Positions 1 to 31,164 of a stretch of DNA of 64,000 nucleotides are shown here, piece by piece. The DNA is taken from assembly GCA_030141605.1 (NCBI GenBank), contig JAQGDQ010000244.1, forward strand, positions 186,001-250,000. The letters are read 5' to 3'. Below the pieces are notes generated by a model. The model was not told the DNA's origin. It did no database searches and was given only the letters and a program-made list of their open reading frames with translations. The stretch is from Tubiluchus corallicola (Eukaryota; Priapulida; Priapulimorpha; Priapulimorphida; Tubiluchidae). Made by a program: the position numbers and the translations under genes. Position 1 is the stretch's first letter; each line of letters opens with the position of its first letter.

Positions 1-320
1 GTTTATTCGGCAAATGCGTCCGCATTAAAAACGCCAGCTCGTATATAATCTAGCAAAAAACGATATTTTAATTATTTTTATACAGTTCACTATATACATA
101 TATATATATATATATTCCTATAAAGTTAAACTTGGTTTTGGTGGCGGTTCGGGTAATTGCAGTTCAGCAAATTATTCTTGCATCATAGGTTACTGCAATT
201 GCGGTACTAACCATTATTTCTCCCGAAACTAAATATGTACATTGGATTCTGTGTTTTAATTAATTGGGTTTGGTTAGAATAAATTTTTACTAAATTATTC
301 ATTTTCTAAAATTATTTCAG
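1..320. other. Intron sequence before the first visible TEP exon
   Basis: AT-rich, with a short (TA)n run near 98-115 and a clean acceptor (attatttcag) ending at 320. I see no coding exon here. The preceding exon must end in phase 1, because the exon at 321 begins with two bases completing a codon. Confidence 0.6.
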
Positions 321-11306
<10,986 letters not shown>

Positions 11307-12275
11307 TTCACTTTCAATCTATCAATATACTACTTTTAATAATATTTATTAGCAAAAAGTAAAGCTTTGTTGAGAGTGATAAATTCTGCTTGTTATTAGG
11401 GTGCACTAATAAGCCTGAAACGTTATTGTTATCCTGTTTTCTCTACGAGCCTTCCGAGAGAAACAAAACACAACATTTGCTCATGCTTCTTATTATCTAC
11501 ATACAAAATTTCCTGAGAACTACAACCCCCGTCTGTGCCGGCTCTAGGTAAGTCAACCTCTTCCCCACGGTTCCCACCACACGCAAAAATTAAATGTTTC
11601 TTGTATAATACTGTAATTAAGTATGTACAATGTTATCTGTGTGTTAGGCTTATACGTGTGTTAAGCCTAGCTTCTTACTTATGCTAGGGTTGATTTAAAT
11701 TGAATTCATGACGCCATTGTATGTACTAGGTCTTCAGGAGCAATTGCATTTCTGTCACTTTCGGCTGGGTTCCACCCAACCTTTTCATTAGAAGATTTTT
11801 GAAACCATAAACTTCTGTTTTTCACGTACACGTCGATTTCACTTGTTTCACCACAATCACAACTATGACTCTGTTTTAGTTGCAAACACTTCCTGATCGA
11901 TTCTTTTTGCTGTTCAACGTCCGCCAGTTTTTTTACCTTTCGTTTCCTGTATTTCTGTCATGAAGACGTCGATTCTTGTAGTTCATCTGCCATTATTAGG
12001 CAAATGCCAGACACAGAGTTTTTTCAGGAAACGGCATATAAAAATGATTATAGAATAAATGTTAAATAAAATTACATATTGTCAAGTATTGTAATAATCA
12101 TACCACACATATTCGTTGCATACCAGCATACATGTCATAAGGATATCATTTGGTTATACATTTGCTTTCACCTAGGAGTCAGAGGCTTACCACTTATTCA
12201 AGAAGTTAATATGTGTAATGTTTTCCTGTAAGGAATTTAAAGGCAAAAACTCAATTCATCATCGATAATCGTTAT
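11307..12275. other. Intergenic after TEP; contains LTR U5 fragment
   Basis: 3' flank of the TEP gene. The only recognisable item is 11432-11475, which matches the U5 end of the LTR at 9844-10156 (ttttctctacgagccttc...acacaaca). Otherwise no gene seen. Confidence 0.5.
11432..11475 (+). repeat. LTR 3'-end fragment
   Basis: Near-identical to bases 10112-10156 (one substitution and one indel by eye). It ends at the same acacaaca, then diverges. No matching LTR 5' part precedes it, so this is a truncated copy. Confidence 0.7.
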
Positions 12276-12715
12276 CAGGGCCGGAACTAGATGTGGCGAG
12301 CAGGGGGGGGCGCAAAAATTTTCTGGGGGGGGGGGCGATGTATCCGAAGTGGTTAAATAATGGTTAAGCCAATTTTAACCCCTTTTATACTGCATGCAGG
12401 CCTATAATTAGCATGTGTGTAGGACGGCGTACCGGACAGAGCAATAATGAGAAAATTAACTCTCAGTTAACCTAACGTTATTAATGTGCCTCTAACTAAA
12501 TTGTTATTTACAGAAATTCATCACACACCAGTTTTAAGAAAATAATATACTGAAGCTACCAAACATTTTTTTTACCTAATTCTAATTCATATTGAAAATG
12601 ATTACATGCGAACTGCAATTTTCACTGCAAAAAAATTATTTGTCCGATTTTGCAGGGGTGGAGCGCAAATTTTGACAAGGGGGCGCACCCCTCGCTCCGC
12701 CTAGTTCCGCCCCTG
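12276..12715. mobile_element. hAT-type MITE, copy 1
   Basis: Starts cagggccggaactag and ends ctagttccgcccctg, about 15-bp terminal inverted repeats of the CAGGG type used by hAT transposons. Flanks atcgttat (12268-12275) and atccttat (12716-12723) form an 8-bp target duplication with one mismatch, the hAT hallmark. The 440-bp interior has no open frame. A second copy in the opposite orientation is at 34256-34700. Confidence 0.9.
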
Positions 12716-12763
12716 ATCCTTATGACATAAGTTTAGTTTGTTGTATCCAGTTAGCATTAAGTC

Positions 12764-13055
12764 AGACCAGATGGTTTAGTCTAGTGGTAATGCGTCTGCT
12801 TTCCGTCTGGGAGGTCGTGAGTTCGAACCAACGGCCGGGTCATACCAAGGACCATTAAAAATGGTATCTGCTTTTGCCCTGTCTGACGCGTGGTACTTAG
12901 GGTAAAAGTGGGGTAATAATAGTCTCTGTTATGTAGTTGTAGGTTGCTATTTACAGTCGGCGATAATAGCTCTTTGAGCTAATGTTAATTATTGACCAAC
13001 AAGCCGACTTTAAATAATAATAATAATAATTATTATTATTATTATTATTGTTATT
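12764..13055 (+). mobile_element. tRNA-derived SINE, copy 1
   Basis: Contains pol III promoter-like boxes: A box tagtctagtgg (12777-12787) and B box agttcgaacc (12820-12829), with tRNA-like spacing. A shared unrelated body follows (accattaaaaatggtatctg..., cgataatagctctttgagct), then a tail of AAT/ATT trinucleotides. It matches the minus-strand copy ending at 16722 nearly throughout, and a deleted copy at 57713. Confidence 0.88.
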
Positions 13056-13141
13056 AAGTGCTACAGGATTACATTACTTACTTACTGACAAAAATTCAAT
13101 TTTTAATAAAGATTAGTTATTGCTAGCTGTTGCCACTACTT

Positions 13142-13250
13142 AAAGAAAAGCAGGACAGTTTTCCATATTTTGCTCCGTTTTGAAGTACGGTAAAAAGTAT
13201 ACCTTTTAACATCTATAATAATGCTAAACTGTTTCTGATAGAGCATCATC
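13142..13250 (+). repeat. Dispersed repeat related to 45822-45920
   Basis: The block from agcaggacagttttccatat to gtttctgata aligns by eye with the block near 45822-45920 (same order of gttttgaagtac-ggtaaaaagt-tgtttctgata-like words, about 75 per cent). This indicates an old interspersed repeat of unknown class. Confidence 0.5.
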
Positions 13251-13945
13251 CAGCAAGTGATGTTCAGCTAGAAGTGAACACAATCTTGTAATATTACAAA
13301 TATACCATGAGTGGGTTGTGCATGTTTACAGTGTTACTGTACAAAATGGAATGTGGCACAGAGAAACTGGGCAAATTTCAATTTAAAATTTTAAACTCCA
13401 AGCTTACCGTTGCTGTGTCATCACGTGATTTCAAAACAAGTGTAAAGAGCTAGATCTGAACTGAGAGGTACAACACCTATTTTTGTGCAATATATTTCTT
13501 GAGATGCTAGTCCATCTAACTAGCGAATAGCGAAATGTTCGTAACAGGGCGCAAACGTGAAACTAAACTTCCATGGCAATAATTCTTTCACGTATGTCAC
13601 TCTTAAAAACCAATTTCAGTCAAACGTATTCATATAGCCCACTTTGAGACCTGAAAAAAGATGGCGTTATAGCGAGTTTGGCGCTTTAAGTGCGTTAAAT
13701 TTTGCCATAGACAAATCACAAAACAGTCAGAGGAGTGTACACAGATTAGAGTTCTTAATTTTTGCTCTAAAGGCTAATGGATTTAAAATAAAAATATTTA
13801 ATTAATCATTTGTGAGTTAATTGCTCAAAATCAGTCATCTTCTGAAAACTTTTTTCTTACATAATAAACATGTCCTATACTCAATTACATATATAAAAGA
13901 CTGTAGGGCAACTGCTCTATTAAGCATGTCTGTATGTAAAAAAAA
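13251..13945. other. No gene recognised
   Basis: AT-rich DNA with no coding exon, RNA gene or repeat family that I can support. Confidence 0.45.
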
Positions 13946-13947
13946 GG

Positions 13948-14215
13948 TTAAGTCATAGCTACGAATTTCTTGCTGGAATTTGCTTGAAAAATTTCTAATA
14001 CAATAAGTTTATTGATGATGATGTTCGTCCTTCGAATCGAAGATGACCATAGTGACAGGGATAAAAGGGCAGTTTCCGTTATTACTATGTGCCAGGAGAT
14101 CCTGCATTTATTGTGATTATACAATGTATGGTAAGGCTTGCAAGCAATCAAAACGTGATGTCATGCATATTATTATAGAACACATGACGTCTAGCCAGTG
14201 TCTACGACCCTCATA
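13948..14215 (-). repeat. Possible retroelement 3' end (unclassified)
   Basis: Read on the minus strand, the segment ends with cgattcgaaggacgaacatc, then an ATC trinucleotide run and aataaactt, the arrangement of a short retroelement 3' terminus with a simple-sequence tail. No second copy is in the window, so the class is unknown. Confidence 0.3.
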
Positions 14216-14791
14216 AGTGGGTATCAATCAATCAATCAATTTATTTCACTCCAGCAATACATATACAATACATCAACATACAATATTATTGAGACTAAAA
14301 GAAACAGTGTAGGTAAAAAAACGTTGATGAAGTCAATTAGCCAAATAAAAAAGTTGCTGTATGACACCTTGAAGGCTTGGCTTGTTAAGGTGACACAAAT
14401 GAGTGAATGAAATAATGGTTAGGGTTAGAGGACAAAATGAAATGGAAAAAATAGTAAGATTAGGATAGACGAAGGAAAAGAACCGACCATACATTGCGAT
14501 TGCATGAGACATGGAAGCATTAAAATTGTATTATAAGTATTGAGTCAAAAATGGTCCTTTTCAAGTACTTTTTGAAACTATAAATAGTTTTGCGTATTTT
14601 TACTTCGGCACTTATTTTATTCCAGTTATTGGGGGCTGTGAATTTAATAAAGTGAATTTAATCATGTCAAGAAGTCGCTGGCCTTAGTTGAGAAACTTGA
14701 GACTGCTATCGGTATTTCCCCACTGAATACATTAATTTGCCTGGCAGATGGCGGGTAAAGGATGGCGATATAACAGGTTATTTTCATAGAG
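14216..14791. other. Unclassified repeat-like DNA
   Basis: Begins with an (ATCA)n run (about 14222-14240). It lacks coding signal and ends at the LTR target duplication TAGAG. It may be a retroelement 3' UTR in antisense, but nothing confirms this. Confidence 0.3.
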
Positions 14792-15197
14792 TGTGAAAGT
14801 TAGTTATGAAGTTGAACACTTGTAGAAAACAACTAAACACCAGATTACATGTTTGCACAAAAACTGAAACACTTTTATTACACTACATAGTTATATATAA
14901 CATGACTGCTAAACTACACTGAGGACCAGAGTGTCCTGCACTGATCACGACTGCACGTCACTGAGAGCGTGACAGAGAGACAGTGGCTAGAAGTGAAATC
15001 CAGCCAGTATATATAGGTAGAGAACTATGCAAAAACTTGGCTTCACATATCTCATCACAGTAAAAATAGGGGAGATCCAGTGTGTTTGCATGTTCACTGG
15101 ACCGAGCAATTGTACTAAGGGTGAGTTTAACTAGTAAAATGTTAAAGTGACTAATCAATAGATGGCAGCACCTAAATATACAGTTACAACTTTCACA
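14792..15197 (-). mobile_element. Solo LTR with 5-bp target duplication
   Basis: The 406-bp element begins tgtgaaag and ends ctttcaca, an 8-bp terminal inverted repeat of TG...CA type. It is flanked by perfect TAGAG (14787-14791 and 15198-15202). On the minus strand a TATA-type ctatatatac precedes an aataaa, the order expected in an LTR, so the element lies on the minus strand. No internal retroviral-like genes or second LTR are present, so it is a recombined solo LTR. Confidence 0.85.
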
Positions 15198-15202
15198 TAG
15201 AG

Positions 15203-16024
15203 GGTTGAATACAGCATTTTATTCCCCGCCATTTGCAAGGCGGCAAATGAGTTTGGCGGCATAACGACGTTTGACTGTATGTGTCACGGATTCCCGTGAT
15301 TGAGTTCTACTCTGCTACTAGACCTTTCATTTACAGCATTGCAAACTAGTTTATTCCAGTTTCTATAACCTTTGCAAATTTACCTAGAGTCATTCAATTA
15401 GGTTAACCTTGAATTATTTATACAGGCTTCATTCTAAAGCTATAAATTCCTTCGTCACCCTTGTACAGGTGACCATTTGACGCTTGCTTTTCCTACAAGC
15501 AAACGTCATATGATCGGCCTAATTCGTTAGGTTATTTTTTTCCTTTCTCCAATAGTTTTTTTATGGTTATGTGCTGATGTGTATCTATAATTAGGTTTAC
15601 TGCTGTGATAAAAAGTAACAATGTAATGCGCCAAATCTTGTGAGTTGAATAAATTATATATTAAAAGTCAAAATTTAATCTAAATTATATATTTCAATAG
15701 CAGCAAACCATTTTAATTATCAACTCGTAAACTTGAGCGTTATGCACCTTTTTCTATAAAAACAAATTAGACTATATACACTCCCACGTATTTGTTTAAT
15801 TCTAATCAACAAATTAAGAACCAGGCCGATGTCTCTCCCACAAACTTATGAAAAAATGAGCATTTTTCACAGTATGCTCTGTTTCAACCTTTTTCATTTA
15901 AATTAAATTGAGCTAATAGTTTAAAAATGGACCCTGTTCCCTTTTAACCCTCTGTACATAGTGATAGCACTCAAATTTAGAAAATAGCAAAATACGTTTC
16001 TATAACCTAAACTATAAACATATA
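15203..16024. other. Gene-free flank and probable 3' UTR of the minus-strand EamA-like gene
   Basis: Contains no coding exon that I recognise. The part adjoining 16025 is presumably the 3' UTR of the minus-strand membrane protein, but I see no clear AATAAA. Confidence 0.4.
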
Positions 16025-16168
16025 TCAAGAATTCTTTTCGTGTATTTTTCTTGAGCCCTTTGCCTCTGCATCAATCAAGATGAGTGCAGTACCAACCAAA
16101 ATAAGTGAAGCCCCAACAGCCCACAAGAAGCTCAATGGCTCGTTGAAGATTAACCATCCAAAAGCCAC
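16025..16168 (-). CDS. EamA/TMEM42-like membrane protein, terminal exon
   Basis: Minus-strand 47-codon exon with acceptor ttcgcttcag (read on that strand) and stop TGA at 16025-16027. It encodes VAFGWLIFNEPLSFLWAVGA, then SLILVGTALILIDAEAKG and a short basic tail. Gly-rich hydrophobic helices with F.EPLS..W..G..LI..G are typical of the last two helices of EamA/drug-metabolite-transporter-like proteins, and TMEM42 is the closest family that I recall. The upstream exons should lie at higher coordinates; I could not identify them before the next gene, so this may be part of a gene with long introns or a relic. Confidence 0.65.
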   Translation of the reverse strand: MAFGWLIFNEPLSFLWAVGASLILVGTALILIDAEAKGSRKIHEKNS

Positions 16169-16302
16169 CTGAAGCGAAGAAAATACTGTCAATTTTATCG
16201 TTACATACATTTTAAAAATAATGGAATTACGTAACGGTAACGTACCTGTTACCATATTGTGATTAAAGGCAACAATATTTTCTAAGTGTATACCTGCAGA
16301 GG

Positions 16303-16340
<38 letters not shown>

Positions 16341-16475
16341 GTAATAGTAATAGTAATAGTAATAGTAGCAGTAGCAGTAGCAGTAGCAATAGCAATAATA
16401 GTAATAGTAGTTAGTAATAGTAATAACAGTAATAATAGTAATAATAATAATAATAATCATCATCATCATCATCAT
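16303..16475. repeat. Compound trinucleotide microsatellite
   Basis: AAT, AGT, AGC and ATC trinucleotide runs. The 3' portion is the tail of the adjoining minus-strand SINE. Open frames encoding poly-Tyr and poly-Ile are artefacts. Confidence 0.9.
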
Positions 16476-16722
16476 CTTTATTTAAAGTCGGCCTTTGGGT
16501 CAACAATTAACATTAGCTCAAAGAGCTATTATCGCCGACTGTAAATAACAACCTGCAACTACATAACAGAGACTATTATTATCCCACTTTTACCCTAAAT
16601 ACCATGCGTCAGGCAGGGCAACAGCAGATACCATTTTTAAAGTCTTTGGTATGACCCGGCCGTTGGTTCGAACTCACGACCTCCCAGACGGAAAGCAGAC
16701 GCATTACCACTAGACTGAACCG
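16476..16722 (-). mobile_element. tRNA-derived SINE, copy 2
   Basis: Reverse complement of the SINE at 12764-13055. It has the B box (ggttcgaact on + at about 16663) and A box (accactagact on +), the shared body with agctcaaagagctattatcg, and an aataaag-(ATG)n tail merging into the microsatellite at 16303-16475. Confidence 0.88.
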
Positions 16723-16939
16723 AAACAGCTAAATCAGTCACATTACTAGAAAATGTGGCATAACTGAATCGACACACAATACACACCCAGCAACCATGAA
16801 GTGCACAAAGTTTTTGTACAAAATACTATACAGCGCATCAAAATCAGGTAAAAATGTGATGCTATTACTGAGTACCACGCATTCCTGTCCAGTGTTCCCA
16901 CCTTGCAACATCCTTAAAATCTAAAGTTGTCTATTTTAA

Positions 16940-17225
16940 TCTTAAGTGTGCCATTTTTCCCTATTTTTCATTTTTTCATGTGACATTTTTGCGGTGACAT
17001 TTTTCCTATGCCATTTTTTCTGTGCCATTTTTACCTGTTCCATTTTTAGCTGCTTTTCCATTTGTGCCATTTTTTCTGTGCCATTTTTACCTGTTCCATT
17101 TTTAGCTACTTTTCCGTTTGTGCCACTTTTTCCGATATTTTTTCTCATATTTTTCCTGTGCCATTTTTACTATGCCATTTTTCCTGTGCCATTTTCCTGC
17201 GCCATTTTCCCCGTGCCATTTTACC
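16940..17225. repeat. Degenerate TGTGCCATTTTT minisatellite
   Basis: About 15 imperfect copies of a roughly 13-20-base unit centred on gtgccatttttcctg. Unit length drifts, so the reading frames that cross it are incidental. A related-looking array with a different core lies at 38765-39080. Confidence 0.85.
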
Positions 17226-17377
17226 TACCTTCATTATTTTTCTTAGCTCCAAACAAGACATCATCATTATTATCATTTTACTTTTAAACGGTAAACTAAA
17301 ACTACGCACAGCGTTTTCATTAAGTATGATTCTACATTGCATTCGTGTTCAATAATAATTATATTAATGTTAAAGCG

Positions 17378-17522
17378 TACTGTACTGGAAATCTCGCATT
17401 AGCGTACTTAAGCAGCGTTCGCTTGTTGTCGGCTTTGGTCACATTGTGGCGATTTTTGGCCTAATCACGTGATCAATTTGATCTGGGTCAGAGGCCTACT
17501 GTGAAGTGAAGACGTGTCATGA
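17378..17522 (+). repeat. 145-bp direct repeat, copy 1
   Basis: Runs from about gaaatctcgcattagcgtac to gaagacgtgtcatga and includes the palindromic atcacgtgat. It recurs at 17881-18024 in the same orientation, nearly identical in its last 95 bases. Confidence 0.8.
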
Positions 17523-17880
17523 CAACAGTTGGGCTTGCCCGCCGTTAATTATGTTTTTAATCTATTCTTTAGTTATCAGAAACGCTTTTGCAGTATTACT
17601 TGTACTAAACGTATACTTTTTATCGGACTTAAAAATGGGGTAGTGTGTGAAAAATCATCCTGTCATATAATGATTTATCTCGCATCGCTCTGTTGCTGGA
17701 GCTTGTGAATTCATACAGAAGTCATTAAGTACTTAATAATTTTACTCTGATCATGAATATACATAATGAATATATGCTAATAGGTTAATGGTCGATCTGC
17801 CTGGATGTTCTGAAGAGGGACTGTAGATCATGGCTTACCTTTGAAGTTACCGGAGCGATTAATTGTGTAGAATAAGAAAC

Positions 17881-18024
17881 TTTACTGACTGGTAATCTTG
17901 CATTGGCGTGCTTGGCGACCTTCGCTTGTTGTCGGCTTTGGTCACATTGTGGCAATTTTTGGCCTAATCACGTGATCAATTTGATCTGGGTCAGAGGCCT
18001 ACTGTGAAGTGAAGACGTGTCATG
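17881..18024 (+). repeat. 145-bp direct repeat, copy 2
   Basis: Second copy of 17378-17522, with a start-to-start distance of about 503 bases. The unique DNA between the copies shows no genes. The pair may be a segmental duplication or the ends of an internally deleted element. Confidence 0.8.
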
Positions 18025-18374
18025 ATGGGTTAATATGATATTGTCGTTATCTGTTTACAATTGCTCATGATTTGGGGCTAATAACGTATCTATATCCCCA
18101 AATTACTTTAAAAAACTTAAATTTAGTTCAAGTAACAGCTAGGTTGTTATTTTTTATTTGTTTATTTGTTATTCTTTGGCACTAATTTCTTATTATGTTT
18201 GGTTGGAATGACATGTTTTGGAGAATAAAGAGCAAAGAAAGAGCAAAATTTAATCGAGGCTTCGAATTTCTATTTGGTTTTGAAAGCCCAAACACGTATA
18301 AATTATTCAACATTTGCAATAACAATAATACACATACGTTATAATGTAATATACTGCACAGTTTCGTTACGCAC

Positions 18375-19060
18375 AGTAATAATCTAGTTATCTTTGTCTG
18401 CATGACTACTGGGCGCAGTTGCTATGGAAACAAAAGCAGTAATGAAAATAACTACATTGAGTTATGCACCATAATAAATCTTGTTATCTTTTTCTGCATG
18501 ACTACTGGGCGCAGTTGCTATTGACTACTGGGCGCAGTTGCTATGACAGGATTTTCCTAGAATATGAAACAAAAGCAGTAATGATAATAATATAATAATA
18601 TAACTACATTGAGTTATGCACAGTAATAAATCTTATCTTTTTCTGCATGACTACTGGGCGCAGTTGCTATTGACCACTGAGCGCAGTTGCTATGACAGGA
18701 TTTTTCTAGAATATGAAACAAAAGCAGTAATGATAATAATATAATAATATAACTACATTGAGTTATGCACAGTAATAAATCTTGTTATCTTTTTCTGCAT
18801 GACTACTGGGCGCAGTTGCTATTGACTACTGGGCGCAGTTGCTATTGACTACTGAGCGCAGTTGCTATGACAGGATTTTCCTAGAATATGAAACAAAAGC
18901 AGTAATGATAATAATATAATAATATAACTACATTGAGTTATGCACAGTAATAAATCTTGTTATCTTTTTCTGCATGACTACTGGGCGCAGTTGCTATGAC
19001 AGGTTTTCCTAGAAAATGAAACAAAAGCAGTAATGATAATAACTACATTGAGTCAAACGC
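18375..19060 (+). repeat. Tandem repeat with nested sub-repeat
   Basis: Five imperfect copies of a roughly 110-185-base unit: gcatgactactgggcgcagt, gctatgacaggattttc, gaaacaaaagcagtaatgat, a taataatata run, then actacattgagttatgcac. Within units the 23-base piece gactactgggcgcagttgct is itself repeated one to three times, which explains the unequal unit lengths. Confidence 0.92.
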
Positions 19061-19357
19061 AATTACTGAAAATTGTTGTAAGACACTGTAGTTTAAAATA
19101 ATAACGAGTAAGACTTCTACAATTAGTGTTGTTTACACGTTCGGAAGTGCGTTGTTTATTTTTTGCAGAGGACGGGTAAGTTTGATTTTTGTAATTAATG
19201 TCGTTTATTACACAGTGATGACATAAACTCGAAGTGTTTATATTAATTACATAATAAAACATCTCACAACATAGTAATAAAAAAGCGCACAATACGATAT
19301 TTATTAATTAAGACTTTTGACTTCTGTCATAGCACTAACACACTTGGGTTGTTTCAG

Positions 19358-28825
<9,468 letters not shown>

Positions 28826-28969
28826 TTTTTTCTTTTATTTCGTCTTATGACATCTGACCTTATAGTATGCGTAATTCTAGATGTTGAACAGACTAAGCCT
28901 TTTTGGTTGTTCGTGTGTCAACTCTTTGCATGGGTTAAAAGTTGCGCTTCATATTGTTTTGAACATATT

Positions 28970-29373
28970 GTTAATTAAGACAACAGTATATTCACATGCA
29001 TTTATACATATACATACATACATATATATAATATACATATATTACATATAATATATATACATACATACAGCTTGTATATATATATATGTAATAATGCTTG
29101 TAATAATATATGTAATAATATATATTTTTTTACAATAGCTTATAATAGCTATTTTACATCCGCTTGCTTGCTGTATTGCTGTATATATATATATATATAT
29201 GTAATAATGCATGTAAGAATATATGTAATAATATGTAATATTAATAATATGTAATAATATATATTTTTTAAAATAGCTTATAATAGCTATTCTACATCCG
29301 CTTGCTTGCTGTATTTCTCTCTCTATATATATGTGTGTGTGTGTGTGTGTGTGCGCGCGTGCGTGCGTGTGTG

Positions 29374-29412
<39 letters not shown>

Positions 29413-29545
29413 GTAATATATCATGTAATAATATATGTAATAATACGTAATATTAATAATATGTAATAATATATCTATTTTTAAAATAATTTATAATAGC
29501 TATCTTACATTTGCTTGCTTGCTTGCTGTATTTCTTTACGTATTT
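28970..29545. repeat. TA-rich tandem array with (GT)n insert
   Basis: Three copies of a block containing taataatatatgtaataata, atagcttataatagctat and acatccgcttgcttgctgta lie at about 29085-29180, 29200-29320 and 29420-29540. A (GT)n microsatellite of about 85 bases (29330-29415) sits between copies two and three. Confidence 0.9.
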
Positions 29546-31160
29546 ATCGATGGAATTTCTAGCAAAAATATATAAATATTAACACGCGATTAACATATAT
29601 TATAACAATGGGAAACTTAGTACCTAAAGCTTTTGATAATAATTTGATAATCTAAACGTTTTGATAATAATGAAAACTTGGTAATGATAATAATAAAACA
29701 TAAGCAATAAACAACTAGGTAATTTGTTAAATCCAAACTGTCTGGTATCGGCAAGGCGTATCACGTTTACCTGTACAAAAGTATCAAAACTACCTTGTCT
29801 TGCTGAGAATTTTCATCTTCTATAATTCTAGCTGAGGTAACAGGAGTACGTGTGACAGATTTTCGTATTGTTTTAACGTGTGAATTTCGTTACTGTCTCG
29901 TAGTAGGTAAGTACACTAGTCGGAACAACGAGCCTTGGACTGTCAGAGTTACGTAATTATAGTGATAAGGTTGTGTACCATAATTATGGTCAATAATGAG
30001 CTTAGATGCGTCTGGTATCTACTCAAATGCATTTAAATAAATTTGTTTTCACGTTATCTTGTCTTGTCTTTGCATGGTTTTGTTGCTTAAAAATAGTTCA
30101 TTATATACAGTTACCTGTGTTATAACATATGATGTATTTCCAAAATTTTAGCGCATATGGCTGTGAAATGCTCCTTGTTGCTTAGTAGGTGTTTTGTGAA
30201 GTGCGCTTGTGAAACTGGCTTAACTGTTAGACGTGCAGAATATAGTACAATTAGCGAGAAACAGTATTGCAATTGACTTGGCCGAAAGTAAGTATTAAAC
30301 CCTGGACGTTCAGAAGCCATTCACAGTCGGGTTATATTCGGAGTGGTTAGCTTCAAGTGTGAAGTATATGCACCTACCACTTAGTTATTCACGCACTCAA
30401 ACTGCAACTAGTACTATTGTCGCTTATTGTACCGAGTACGCGATTGTAGTATTATGTGACCCATTTAATTGTCAGTCTACTACACTAAAGTACTGGATTA
30501 GTCTATGCTGCCATCTACAGTCGTTGTTTTACTCTAATTGTACAAAGTTTGTCAAAGATTGATTTTTGTTTCTAAATATTGTTTCCGTTTGCTTTTATAG
30601 ATATTAATTAATCAGAGTAATTAGATTGTTAATTTCATGCTTTAATTCTGGTTCTAACTCTCTTATTCAAGTTTAAATAGAGAAAAATTATAACACAGCT
30701 TTCTGTAAACCAATAATGTTTATTCTGCTATCAAAGAAGCCAAGTAGACTTTGATTTTGGTTTACCTAGCAGTCTGTAGAGTATAGGTGACCTTTCCGTT
30801 TATGGTCTGTATGCACGAATGTGATGTACCTTCCAATAGGAACTTGAATCTCTGGTCATGTGATTACAGCTCTATTCTCTCAGGCATGCAAGTTTCAGTT
30901 GATCTATAGACAGCATTGAGAAAGGATGCAAATTTTCTACTGTTAAAGTAATGTTGAAGAATACAAAATTTCTACAGTATCATATTGCTAACTTTTATGA
31001 CTGTTTGTTCAATTTTGTTACTGAAGTGAACAGTGTATACGTTTTACAATAAAATGATTGCAAATTTTTACAGCTATGCTGTTATTATCATTAAGTGCTA
31101 GTATTGGTTTGTCACTGAATACATCATTGTTGTTATAGTCACTGCTATTGTTATTGATAG
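29546..31160. other. Intergenic: no gene recognised
   Basis: AT-rich DNA after the PAN/F5-8C gene. Short open frames at 30120-30562 show no domain, splice or codon signal. No RNA gene seen. Confidence 0.4.
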
Positions 31161-31164
31161 TTTT

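Noticed and set aside
12764-13055. True tRNA gene
   Set aside because: A and B boxes are present, but the same long unrelated body and tail recur at 16476-16722, which identifies a SINE.
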